Source: Spirochaetaceae bacterium (GTDB lineage: Bacteria; Spirochaetota; Spirochaetia; Treponematales; Rectinemataceae). From it: a DNA stretch of 7,304 bases. Shown here piece by piece: positions 1 through 6,185 of this stretch. The translations under genes were made by a program, and so were the position numbers. The stretch is taken from positions 1 through 7,304 of the forward strand of contig DMNL01000134.1 in assembly GCA_003452735.1 (NCBI GenBank). The letters run 5' to 3'. The notes under the pieces are model-generated. The model was not told where the DNA came from, made no database searches, and worked only from the letters and a program-made list of their open reading frames with translations. Each line of letters starts with the position of its first letter. Within the stretch, counting starts at the first letter, position 1.

Positions 1-1092
1 TTGTATAGGCAATACATTCAAGCGATAATAAAGATCGCTTCGAAATTCCTGATTCTGTACTAATTTTTCTATGTCTCTATTCGTGGCGGCTATTATGCGA
101 ACATCTACTTTAATGGTCTCATTTGAGCCTATTCTCTCAAATGTCTTTTGTTGAATTACTCGCAAAAGCTTTGATTGAAGCCTCAAAGGCAGTTCGGCAA
201 TCTCATCGAGAAAAATAGTTCCTCCATTGGCGGCTTCGAATCTCCCTGCCCTATTCTCTATAGCATCAGTAAATGCTCCTTTTACATGACCAAAAAGCTC
301 ACTCTCTAAAAGGCTTTCTGGCAATGCTGCACAATTGACACGTATAAAAGGCTTCTCGCTTCGTTTTGAAAGGAGATGCAACTGCTCGGCTATAAGTTCT
401 TTTCCAACTCCGCTCTCTCCAAGAATCAAAACTGAAGCATCGCTCGGAGCAACTCGCTTGACTAGCTCAAGCCGATCATGCATGACCTTAGAAGAAAAAA
501 TAAGGGGATGCCATCCCTCACCTTCCTGAACCTTATGCTGAAGGTAGGTAAGTTCTTGTTCTGTCTTCTCATACTGTCTTGCATTATCAAAGGCAATGCC
601 AGCTTGTACTGCAAAAAGCTCTACCCACTCGAGGTCTTCACTGATAAAAAGGCCATGAGAAGCCTTGTTGATCAGCTCTATCACACCTTCTGTCCTATCT
701 TTTACCTTGAGGGGAACCGCTAGAATAGAATTGGTACTATAAGAGATTTCTCTTGAAACCGTTGGTGAAAAGCGAGGATCATTGGCTGCATCATTCACGA
801 TGATAGAACGTCGGTTCTTAAATACCCAGCCTACTATCCCCTCTGTGGCAGGAACAGATTTTCCCTGGAGCTCAGCACCTCTTGGGCCAAGCGCAATTTC
901 GAATCTCAGGCTCTCTGTGGACGCATCAAAAAGAGCGAGGCTCGCTGCCTCAGCGCCCACAAGTCTCGCTGCTGATTCAACGATAGTCTTTAGCAAAGAA
1001 CGAAAATCTGTGTAACTAGAATTAAGTTGCGCGTTGATATCGATCAACGTACGGAATCTATCCGAATCTATTACCGAAACCATTTCTGCCAT
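1..1092 (-). CDS. Sigma-54-dependent transcriptional activator with N-terminal GAF domain (3' end outside window)
   Basis: Activator (bacterial enhancer-binding protein) that would use ATP hydrolysis to open promoters bound by sigma-54 RNA polymerase. The frame is open for 364 codons from ATG at 1092 to the window edge. Residues about 10-165 look like a GAF sensor domain, and there is no receiver domain, so control is probably by a small ligand or partner rather than phosphorylation. The AAA+ domain starts near residue 194 and shows Walker A GESGVGKE (225-232), the sigma-54 contact loop as GAFTDA (272-277; the family norm is GAFTGA), Walker B GGTIFLDEI (290-298, Asp296-Glu297), sensor I ATNRD (336-340), and arginine-finger segment FRSDLYYRLNV (350-360, Arg351 and Arg357). 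The end of the AAA+ domain and the expected C-terminal helix-turn-helix are outside the window. The architecture resembles NifA/FhlA-type regulators, but the regulon cannot be read from this sequence, so no gene symbol is given. A second in-frame ATG at 1083 is an alternative start; neither has a clear ribosome binding site. Confidence 0.93.
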   Translation of the reverse strand, partial: MAEMVSVIDSDRFRTLIDINAQLNSSYTDFRSLLKTIVESAARLVGAEAASLALFDASTESLRFEIALGPRGAELQGKSVPATEGIVGWVFKNRRSIIVNDAANDPRFSPTVSREISYSTNSILAVPLKVKDRTEGVIELINKASHGLFISEDLEWVELFAVQAGIAFDNARQYEKTEQELTYLQHKVQEGEGWHPLIFSSKVMHDRLELVKRVAPSDASVLILGESGVGKELIAEQLHLLSKRSEKPFIRVNCAALPESLLESELFGHVKGAFTDAIENRAGRFEAANGGTIFLDEIAELPLRLQSKLLRVIQQKTFERIGSNETIKVDVRIIAATNRDIEKLVQNQEFRSDLYYRLNVLPIQ

Positions 1093-1099
1093 TCTATAA

Positions 1100-1121
1100 G
1101 ACTGAACAAAAGTGCTCAGTC
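1100..1121 (-). repeat. Inverted repeat covering the rpsA stop codon and the rpsA-activator gap
   Basis: The arms GACTGA (1100-1105) and TCAGTC (1116-1121) pair perfectly. Inside them AC and GT (1106-1107, 1112-1113) add two more pairs around a four-base loop, with a two-base bulge at 1114-1115. In the transcript this makes a small hairpin that includes the rpsA TGA and ends about seven bases before the ATG of the sigma-54 activator. There is no U-run after it (TTATAGA follows), so it is a poor intrinsic terminator. It might instead weaken read-through or limit access to the downstream start. The structure is seen; the function is inferred. Confidence 0.4.
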
Positions 1122-2843
1122 GTTTTCACTATCTTTTGCCTTTAAGAGGTCACCTAGCGTATAGCCTGCCTCTCCTTCATCTTCCTGAATAAAACGGGAA
1201 ATCTCCTCACGTTCTTGTTTCTGGACTAAATCCCTAATGGAAAGCCCCAGTTTTTGGCGCTCTGGATTGAGATCAATTACAACTGCCTTAATCTGCATTT
1301 CAGGATGATATTTTTTTAAGGCTTCGTCATAAGACTCATTTCGATCGGATACCAAATCCTGCTTCTTAATCAAGCCTTCGATATTTCCCGGTACTTTGAC
1401 AAATACACCAAAGTCAGTTACGGAAGATACCGTTCCCTCGACAATAGAACCGGGCTTGTATGTCTTGGCAAAAGAACGCCAAGGATCTTCTGTCAGCTGC
1501 TTTACACCTAAACGGATATTTCTTTCCTCTGGATTGCTCTCAAGCACAATAACTTCTATTTCATCACCTTCATGTAGAACAGAAGATGGATTCTTTATTT
1601 TTTGTGTCCAAGAGTAGTCGTCTATATGAAGGAAACCATCGATTCCTTCTTCTAATTCTATAAAAGCTCCTGCATTTGTAACCTTAACAACTTTTCTCTT
1701 TAGCCGTGTACCTACTGGATAGCTTTGATCTATTGTGTCCCATGGATTGGGTTGAACCTGCTTAAGACCTAGCGAAACTTTACCAGCTGGAATATCGTAT
1801 CCAAGAATCATGCAGTCGACAATATCGCCAGCTTTTAGCACATCCTCAGGCCTTCGAACTTTCTTCAACCATGAAAACTCAGAGATATGAGCAAGACCCT
1901 CGATACCTTCTTCAAGCTCTATAAATGCACCATAGTCAGTGAGTTTAGTAACCTTTCCCTTTACGATATCACCAACATGATATTTCTCTTCAAAACTGTT
2001 CCATGGATCCGGAGTAAAGTGTTTTAGCGAAAGATTGATACGTTTCTCTTCTGGATCTAAACGAATGACTTTAAGTTCAATTTCCTGTCCTTTTCGAACA
2101 AAATCTTTTGGACGTGTTACATGACCCCAGCTCATATCGTTGATATGCAGAAGACCGTCGAACCCTCCTAGATCTATGAAAGCACCAAAGCTTGTAAAAC
2201 TCTTTACAACACCTCTAACAGAGTCGCCAATTTGCGTGTTTTGGAAGAAGGATTCGCGTTTGCGTTCTATTTCTTCTTCCATAAGTTTTCGCCTGTTTAG
2301 AATGATGTTGATTTTTTTATCTGAGTACAAGCGCTCGAGATAGAACCTACATCGCATTCCAACAAGCTGTTCACTTTTTTCTACACGTTGTACATCTGCT
2401 TTGCTCAAAGGCAGAAAACCTGATAATCCATGGCCAAGATCGACCTCGAATCCGCCTTTTATTTCTTTTGTGATAGTGCCTTCGACTGGTTGATGCTCTT
2501 TGAAAGCATTTGCTATCGATTTCCAAAAGAGTTTCTCATCGGCCTTCTTCTTTGAAATTATTATATCGCCTGAGTGAGTCTCTTTACGAATTAAGATTAC
2601 CTTGACGACATCTCCCGGCTTAGGAGGAATATCGCCAAATTCTGATACATTTAGTTTGCCTTCTGATTTGTACCCTACATCTATAAAAACAGTGTCGCCA
2701 GCTATTTGGACGACCTTTCCTTCGACTAAATCGCCCTCCTCCAGACCCTCAAACGATTTGAGGTACTGCTCCTGCAATTGTGTTTGGATATCGTCCTTGG
2801 AGGGATCTTGGACGTCCATTCCCACTTCCATATTATCTGCCAT
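1116..2843 (-). CDS. rpsA: 30S ribosomal protein S1
   Basis: Ribosomal protein S1 binds mRNA on the small ribosomal subunit and helps recruit and unfold messages for initiation. The 575-residue product has six S1 (OB-fold) domains at about 34-100, 115-185, 205-274, 290-362, 377-449 and 464-539, like the six-domain S1 of E. coli (557 residues). Domains 3-6 carry the typical GAFI/GVFV beta-strand core followed by GL.HI or an equivalent, as in FGAFIDLGGFDGLLHI in domain 3. The first two domains are more divergent, as expected for the ribosome-binding part. An acidic tail ends the protein. ATG at 2843 is chosen because AAGGA (2850-2854) sits six bases upstream; a TTG two codons earlier overlaps the ribosome binding site and is less likely. 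The start overlaps the last 11 bases of cmk, giving the cmk-rpsA pairing also known in E. coli. The stop is TGA. Confidence 0.97.
   Translation of the reverse strand: MADNMEVGMDVQDPSKDDIQTQLQEQYLKSFEGLEEGDLVEGKVVQIAGDTVFIDVGYKSEGKLNVSEFGDIPPKPGDVVKVILIRKETHSGDIIISKKKADEKLFWKSIANAFKEHQPVEGTITKEIKGGFEVDLGHGLSGFLPLSKADVQRVEKSEQLVGMRCRFYLERLYSDKKINIILNRRKLMEEEIERKRESFFQNTQIGDSVRGVVKSFTSFGAFIDLGGFDGLLHINDMSWGHVTRPKDFVRKGQEIELKVIRLDPEEKRINLSLKHFTPDPWNSFEEKYHVGDIVKGKVTKLTDYGAFIELEEGIEGLAHISEFSWLKKVRRPEDVLKAGDIVDCMILGYDIPAGKVSLGLKQVQPNPWDTIDQSYPVGTRLKRKVVKVTNAGAFIELEEGIDGFLHIDDYSWTQKIKNPSSVLHEGDEIEVIVLESNPEERNIRLGVKQLTEDPWRSFAKTYKPGSIVEGTVSSVTDFGVFVKVPGNIEGLIKKQDLVSDRNESYDEALKKYHPEMQIKAVVIDLNPERQKLGLSIRDLVQKQEREEISRFIQEDEGEAGYTLGDLLKAKDSEND
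1636..1931 (-). repeat. Diverged internal repeat in rpsA (S1 domains 4 and 5)
   Basis: The DNA coding for GAFIELEEGIEG in domain 4 (1897-1931) and GAFIELEEGIDG in domain 5 (1636-1670) matches at 28 of 35 positions by hand alignment. This reflects the tandem S1-domain duplication within the gene. The coordinates span both copies and the unlike sequence between them. Confidence 0.6.
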
Positions 2844-3525
2844 GTGCAATCCTTGCCCTTAGAATTTTGTATACTTTGTCATAAACTTGCTCTATGGTCA
2901 AGTCAGAGGTATCCAAATATATAGCATCTTCCGCGATTTTAAGAGCGCCGATAGGTTTTTGAGCATCGAGCTTATCTCGCATTTCTATATTCTTACGTAT
3001 TTCTTCAATTGAAATCGAAGCGACTCTTTCTCCTTCGTTCTTGGCAGGAACTTGCTTTTCAAGTCTTTCATGATATCGTCTTTCTGCTCGTATATTAGGA
3101 GAAGCATCCAGATATAGTTTTACATCAGCATCTGGAAAGACTACTGTTGTAATATCCCTGCCCTCGCTGACAACATCTTTGCCTTCGGAGATTTTTCTAA
3201 TAATAGAATTAACTTCAGAACGAATCTGTGGTATTGCAGAGACTTGAGAGACAATAGCATCTACCTCTGGAGTTCTAAGCTCTTCTTCAAGCCTTTCTTC
3301 ATCTACAAGGACCGACCCATCGGCTAGATAATCAAAATGGTGTTTTTTGACAAGACTTATCATTTTATCGATATCTCGCCAGTCAATACCTTCGCGAAGG
3401 GCAAGAAAAGAGATTGCGCGATAAAGACTACCAGAATTTATATATAAAAATCCAAGTCTCTCCGCAATCATGCGTGCAATTGTAGATTTGCCAGAACCAG
3501 CGGGGCCATCAATTGCAACTTTCAT
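2833..3525 (-). CDS. cmk: Cytidylate (CMP/dCMP) kinase
   Basis: Phosphorylates CMP and dCMP with ATP to give CDP and dCDP, a cytosolic step in pyrimidine nucleotide supply. The 230-residue product begins with the P-loop GPAGSGKST (7-15), then the SGSLYR nucleotide-site motif (31-36, in place of the common TGAMYR), SEGRDITTVVFPDA (120-133; the usual form is GRDIGTVVFPDA), and a C-terminal segment ERRYHERL...RDKLDAQKP...LKIAEDAIYLDT. The length fits the bacterial family (E. coli Cmk is 227 residues). ATG at 3525 is preferred because AAGGA (3534-3538) is eight bases upstream; GTG at 3531 is only two bases from that site. With this start the gene lies two bases after the rluB stop and overlaps rpsA by 11 bases. 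The stop is TAA, the only non-TGA stop in the window. Confidence 0.96.
   Translation of the reverse strand: MKVAIDGPAGSGKSTIARMIAERLGFLYINSGSLYRAISFLALREGIDWRDIDKMISLVKKHHFDYLADGSVLVDEERLEEELRTPEVDAIVSQVSAIPQIRSEVNSIIRKISEGKDVVSEGRDITTVVFPDADVKLYLDASPNIRAERRYHERLEKQVPAKNEGERVASISIEEIRKNIEMRDKLDAQKPIGALKIAEDAIYLDTSDLTIEQVYDKVYKILRARIAHGR
2850..2854 (-). promoter_or_regulatory. Ribosome binding site of rpsA
   Basis: AAGGA read on the minus strand, six bases before the ATG at 2843, lying inside the 3' end of cmk. It decides in favour of this ATG over the TTG at 2849, which would lie directly against the site. Confidence 0.7.
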
Positions 3526-3527
3526 TA

Positions 3528-4280
3528 TCACTTTCCTTTAGATTTCTGATTCAAATCGCTAAAAGCTTTGAGTGCTTGTACTTCATTTTCGGTGAGTTCG
3601 CGCCACTGTCCTGGTGCTAAGTTAGGATCGCAAATAGGGCCAAATCGAATGCGTTCCAGCAGCTTTGCATGAAGATCGAAATACTCTAACACCCGACGAA
3701 TCTCGCGGTTCTTTCCTTCTATAAGGATAATGACGGCGCTATTAGGCCCTGTGACTAGGACAGAGCGGGCACGATATCGTATCCCATCGATAATAATTCC
3801 CCGCATAAAGCTTGATGCGAAATTTTCTGGAATCGGCACATCAGTCAAGATTCTATACTCTTTTTCGATTTGACCTGAGGGATGCATTAGTTTTGAAGCT
3901 AGATCTCCATCATTTGTGAATAGAAGAAGACCACTCGACCATTGGTCCAGTCTACCAATGTTGTAAATTCGCTCATTCACATTGCCCGAAATTAAATCGA
4001 TAGCACAGGGACGCCCGTATGGATCGCTGAGTGAAGAAAGATAGCCTTTTGGCTTATTTAAAAGAATATATCGAAGTCTTTTGCGCTGAGTTACAATGAT
4101 AGGCTCTCCATCTATTTCTATTCTTTCATTGCAGACGATTTTTTGCCCAATTGATGCCTTTACGCCATCAACAGTTACTCTTCCCTCTCTAATCATTTCC
4201 TCGCAAGAACGTCGAGAAGCTATCCCAAGAGAAGCAAGGTAAGCATGTAACCGGATCGATTTCTCTTTGGGCTCACTCAT
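3528..4280 (-). CDS. rluB: 23S rRNA pseudouridine synthase, RsuA/RluB/E/F family
   Basis: Isomerises uridine to pseudouridine in rRNA; for RluB the known target is U2605 of 23S rRNA (E. coli numbering). The 250-residue product has an N-terminal S4 RNA-binding domain (about 8-55, with ASRRSCEEMIREGRVTVDG), then the synthase domain: LLNKPKGYLSS (73-83), the catalytic motif IGRLDQWSSGLLLFTNDG (108-125, catalytic Asp112), KLMHPS (130-135) and EGKNREIRRVLEYF (188-201). All core residues are present. The choice of RluB over RsuA, RluE or RluF rests on the S4 domain plus the position directly after scpAB, where RluB-type genes are commonly found (as ypuL near scpAB in B. subtilis). The start ATG overlaps the scpB stop as ATGA. 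A possible ribosome binding site, GGAG, lies 11 bases upstream, which is longer than ideal, so translational coupling to scpB is likely. Substrate site not proven from sequence. Confidence 0.92.
   Translation of the reverse strand: MSEPKEKSIRLHAYLASLGIASRRSCEEMIREGRVTVDGVKASIGQKIVCNERIEIDGEPIIVTQRKRLRYILLNKPKGYLSSLSDPYGRPCAIDLISGNVNERIYNIGRLDQWSSGLLLFTNDGDLASKLMHPSGQIEKEYRILTDVPIPENFASSFMRGIIIDGIRYRARSVLVTGPNSAVIILIEGKNREIRRVLEYFDLHAKLLERIRFGPICDPNLAPGQWRELTENEVQALKAFSDLNQKSKGK
3534..3538 (-). promoter_or_regulatory. Ribosome binding site of cmk
   Basis: AAGGA on the minus strand within the last codons of rluB, eight bases before the ATG at 3525. Its spacing supports that ATG and argues against the GTG at 3531. 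Confidence 0.7.
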
Positions 4281-4834
4281 CCTTCAGGCGTCTCCAGTCT
4301 TGAGAATCTTGTATTTTCTACCTCGTCTAGCTTCGGAAGATCTTCGATCGAATTCAATCCAAAACATCTTAGGAATTCCTGGGTAGTCCCGTATTGCATC
4401 GGTTTCCCAGGCACATCACGCTTGCCCATCTCTGTTATAAGGTTCTTTTCAAGAAGGAGTCTAATCATCGCATCGACATTAACACCACGAATAGCTTCTA
4501 TCTCAGCACGAGTGATTGGTTGAGAGTAGGCAATAATGGCAAGGGTTTCCATGGCAGCGCGCGAGAGTCTCATCTCGTTTTTTTTGCCATAGTGATCTTT
4601 TAACTGTTCCCAAAAAACTAGCTTAGGAGCAAAAATCCATCCTGTCTCTTTCTTAATTGGAGCAAAACCATGAACTGGTTGATCGAATTCTGAACAAATT
4701 CTCTGAAGAGCAAGCGAAGTCTGCTCCAGTGTAAAGCCAGCAATTCTTGCAAGTTTTTCTTCGGAAAGAGGTTCATTTTCAAGAAATAGAATCGCGCTAA
4801 TTAAGGCAGCCTCAAGATCAAGTTGTTCGTTCAT
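4277..4834 (-). CDS. scpB: Segregation and condensation protein B
   Basis: ScpB forms, with ScpA and SMC, the bacterial condensin complex that organises and segregates the chromosome; ScpB dimers bind and stabilise ScpA. The 185-residue product has the two winged-helix domains expected, with the family signature in the second: LSRAAMETLAIIAYSQPITR (90-109), EIEAIRGVNVD (111-121), LLEKNLITEMGKRDVPGKP (127-145) and YGTTQEFLRCFGLNSIEDLP (148-167). Length is normal for ScpB. ATG at 4834 has a good ribosome binding site (GGTGGAG, 4842-4848) seven bases upstream. The gene overlaps scpA by 17 bases and rluB by four (ATGA), so it is part of one cotranscribed block. Confidence 0.96.
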   Translation of the reverse strand: MNEQLDLEAALISAILFLENEPLSEEKLARIAGFTLEQTSLALQRICSEFDQPVHGFAPIKKETGWIFAPKLVFWEQLKDHYGKKNEMRLSRAAMETLAIIAYSQPITRAEIEAIRGVNVDAMIRLLLEKNLITEMGKRDVPGKPMQYGTTQEFLRCFGLNSIEDLPKLDEVENTRFSRLETPEG

Positions 4835-5615
4835 TTGAAGGCTCCACCGCCGAATATGGAATTATCAGAATATCGCCAAAGAGCTTATGCTGACGAACAC
4901 TTATCAATTTGTTCTTTGTTGAATCCAACACGGCAAGAAACGCACATGCGAGATCCATGGCAGAAGTATTCCGAGAAATTAAATCATCAAAATGAAAATT
5001 GCCCTTCTTGTCCAATAGCTCATATATAAGCGCAATTTTTTCATTGATACTAACCTCTTCATAGAGATCGATTATGCGCTCTGAACTAAAGTTTCTAATC
5101 ATCGAAGCAAAGATCCTTAGCAAATCCCATGAATCGGCTGGTATCCAAGGATCGATATCTGGATTGTCTGCAAAAGGCAAGGTGCGCTGTGCGACCTTTC
5201 TCTCGACAAACCACTCAACCTCCATTTCACGCTGTTCCATAAGCTCAGAGAGTTTCTTGAAGCGATGATATTCTATCAACTGATCGATGAGGTTTCTTCG
5301 CGGATCATCTAGTTCTTCGGCTTCATCTTCGGTGTGAGGAATAAGGCTGCGCGATTTGATATAAAGAAGCGTAGCTGCCATTTGATAGAATTCTGATATC
5401 TCGTCAAGATCCGCGGAGGGATCGCTATCTAAACATTGTAAGAATTGTTCAGTGATGCTCGAAATACGAATGTCATTGATATTCATCTCATTCTTTATTA
5501 TTAGATATAACAAAAGATCGAGAGGACCCTCGAAATCGCTTAGACAAAAGGTTCTGCCATTAGATATGAAAGCATTCTTTTCTTGAATCGAATCATCGCC
5601 GAATTCTTTAGTCAT
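4818..5615 (-). CDS. scpA: Segregation and condensation protein A (kleisin)
   Basis: ScpA is the kleisin subunit that bridges the SMC ATPase heads and carries the ScpB dimer in bacterial condensin. The 265-residue product shows the N-terminal family motif FEGPLDLLLYLI (28-39), then ITEQFLQ (54-60), the conserved FYQMAATLLYIKSRSLIP (76-93), an acidic stretch (95-104), a central variable part, and a C-terminal winged helix with AFLAVLD...KLISVRQHKLFGDILI (225-251). Start: the longest frame opens at TTG 5630, but ATG at 5615 overlaps the folK stop as ATGA and is preferred. No convincing ribosome binding site precedes either codon, so translation is probably coupled to folK. The 3' end overlaps scpB by 17 bases. 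SMC itself is not in the window. Confidence 0.95.
   Translation of the reverse strand: MTKEFGDDSIQEKNAFISNGRTFCLSDFEGPLDLLLYLIIKNEMNINDIRISSITEQFLQCLDSDPSADLDEISEFYQMAATLLYIKSRSLIPHTEDEAEELDDPRRNLIDQLIEYHRFKKLSELMEQREMEVEWFVERKVAQRTLPFADNPDIDPWIPADSWDLLRIFASMIRNFSSERIIDLYEEVSINEKIALIYELLDKKGNFHFDDLISRNTSAMDLACAFLAVLDSTKNKLISVRQHKLFGDILIIPYSAVEPSNERTT
4842..4848 (-). promoter_or_regulatory. Ribosome binding site of scpB
   Basis: GGTGGAG on the minus strand, seven bases before the scpB ATG and inside the 3' end of scpA. It lets scpB be translated independently despite the 17-base overlap. Confidence 0.65.
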
Positions 5616-6124
5616 TCTGAATAAGGCCAATCATAACGATTGTTGTTCACGGGGTAAATACCTTGAGGTGGAAGGCAAGCTGCTAATTCCCTCAGAGAAA
5701 TGCCGAGCCCAGGATGAATCAGTTCGTAATCAAGCTCTAGAAGAGGCAATAGAGCAAATTTTCTTTCTGCTAGGCCAGGATGAGGAATTATCAAATCTGG
5801 TTCTGCAAATATTTTTTGATCATATATGAGAATATCTATATCAAGAGTACGAGGGCCTTTTTTGATCTCCTTGCTTCTATCCCTACCATGATTTGCTTCA
5901 ATGCGATGTATCTGAATAAGTAATTCGCGCGGTGTAAGATTGGTAAAACCTGATACTGCAAGGTTTAGAAAATCTTGCTGATCGTTATAATAACGAGCGC
6001 GAGAACGCCAAAGTCCAGATCGCCTTAACTCATAAAGAAATCCTCCTAGCTCTTGGATGGCTGAATCCAAAATTGAAGAGGAGTCTCCTTTGTTTGAGCC
6101 TAGTCCTAACCAGACTTTTTCCAT
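5612..6124 (-). CDS. folK: 2-amino-4-hydroxy-6-hydroxymethyldihydropteridine pyrophosphokinase (HPPK)
   Basis: Transfers pyrophosphate from ATP to 6-hydroxymethyl-7,8-dihydropterin, the step before dihydropteroate synthase in folate synthesis. The 170-residue product shows the family motifs LGLGSNKGD (6-14), SGLWRSRARYYNDQQDFLNLAV (starting at 36; the F.N/D.QQ..FLN region), GPRTLDIDILIYD (90-102, with Mg2+-binding Asp95 and Asp97 at the same numbers as in E. coli HPPK) and IPHPGLAERKFALLPLLEL (113-131). The ATG at 6124 is the only ATG, GTG or TTG start before an upstream in-frame TAA. A GGGG run about 17 bases upstream is too distant to be a convincing ribosome binding site. No other folate gene is adjacent, and the stop overlaps the scpA start (ATGA), so folK heads the scpAB block. 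Confidence 0.96.
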   Translation of the reverse strand: MEKVWLGLGSNKGDSSSILDSAIQELGGFLYELRRSGLWRSRARYYNDQQDFLNLAVSGFTNLTPRELLIQIHRIEANHGRDRSKEIKKGPRTLDIDILIYDQKIFAEPDLIIPHPGLAERKFALLPLLELDYELIHPGLGISLRELAACLPPQGIYPVNNNRYDWPYSE

Positions 6125-6161
6125 GATAACAAGCGCTTAAACCCCTTTTGAAAATATGACA
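6125..6161 (-). other. recA-folK intergenic gap
   Basis: A 37-base gap with no recognisable promoter. It holds a perfect eight-base palindrome AAGCGCTT (6131-6138), too tight to form a hairpin, and a GGGG run (6142-6145). Together with the inverted repeat at the recA stop it is the most likely place in the block for transcript processing or partial termination, but nothing here proves that. Confidence 0.4.
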
Positions 6162-6185
6162 TCAGAACAAATCCTCTGTTCTGAT
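6161..6185 (-). repeat. Perfect inverted repeat covering the recA stop codon
   Basis: ATCAGAAC (6161-6168) and GTTCTGAT (6178-6185) are exact reverse complements separated by nine bases. In the transcript this is an eight-pair hairpin formed by the last recA codons and the TGA stop. The sequence after it, GTCATATTTTC, has only a weak T-run, so it could be a weak terminator or an mRNA 3'-end stabiliser between recA and folK. The structure is directly visible; the role is inferred. Confidence 0.45.

Noticed and set aside
335..1015. Several plus-strand frames of 64-81 codons
   Set aside because: They are antisense to the GAF/AAA+ activator, whose minus-strand frame is open from 1092 to the window edge with every expected AAA+ motif.
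1636..1931. DNA repeat in rpsA as a mobile or recombination element
   Set aside because: It is fully explained by tandem S1 protein domains and has diverged in the manner of coding sequence.
6131..6138. AAGCGCTT palindrome as an operator or restriction-type signal
   Set aside because: An isolated eight-base palindrome with no flanking symmetry is weak evidence, and no nearby promoter is visible.
6161..6185. Possible Bacillus-type SOS box (GAAC...GTTC) near recA
   Set aside because: The half-sites are nine bases apart instead of four, and the repeat lies at the end of recA, not in its promoter.
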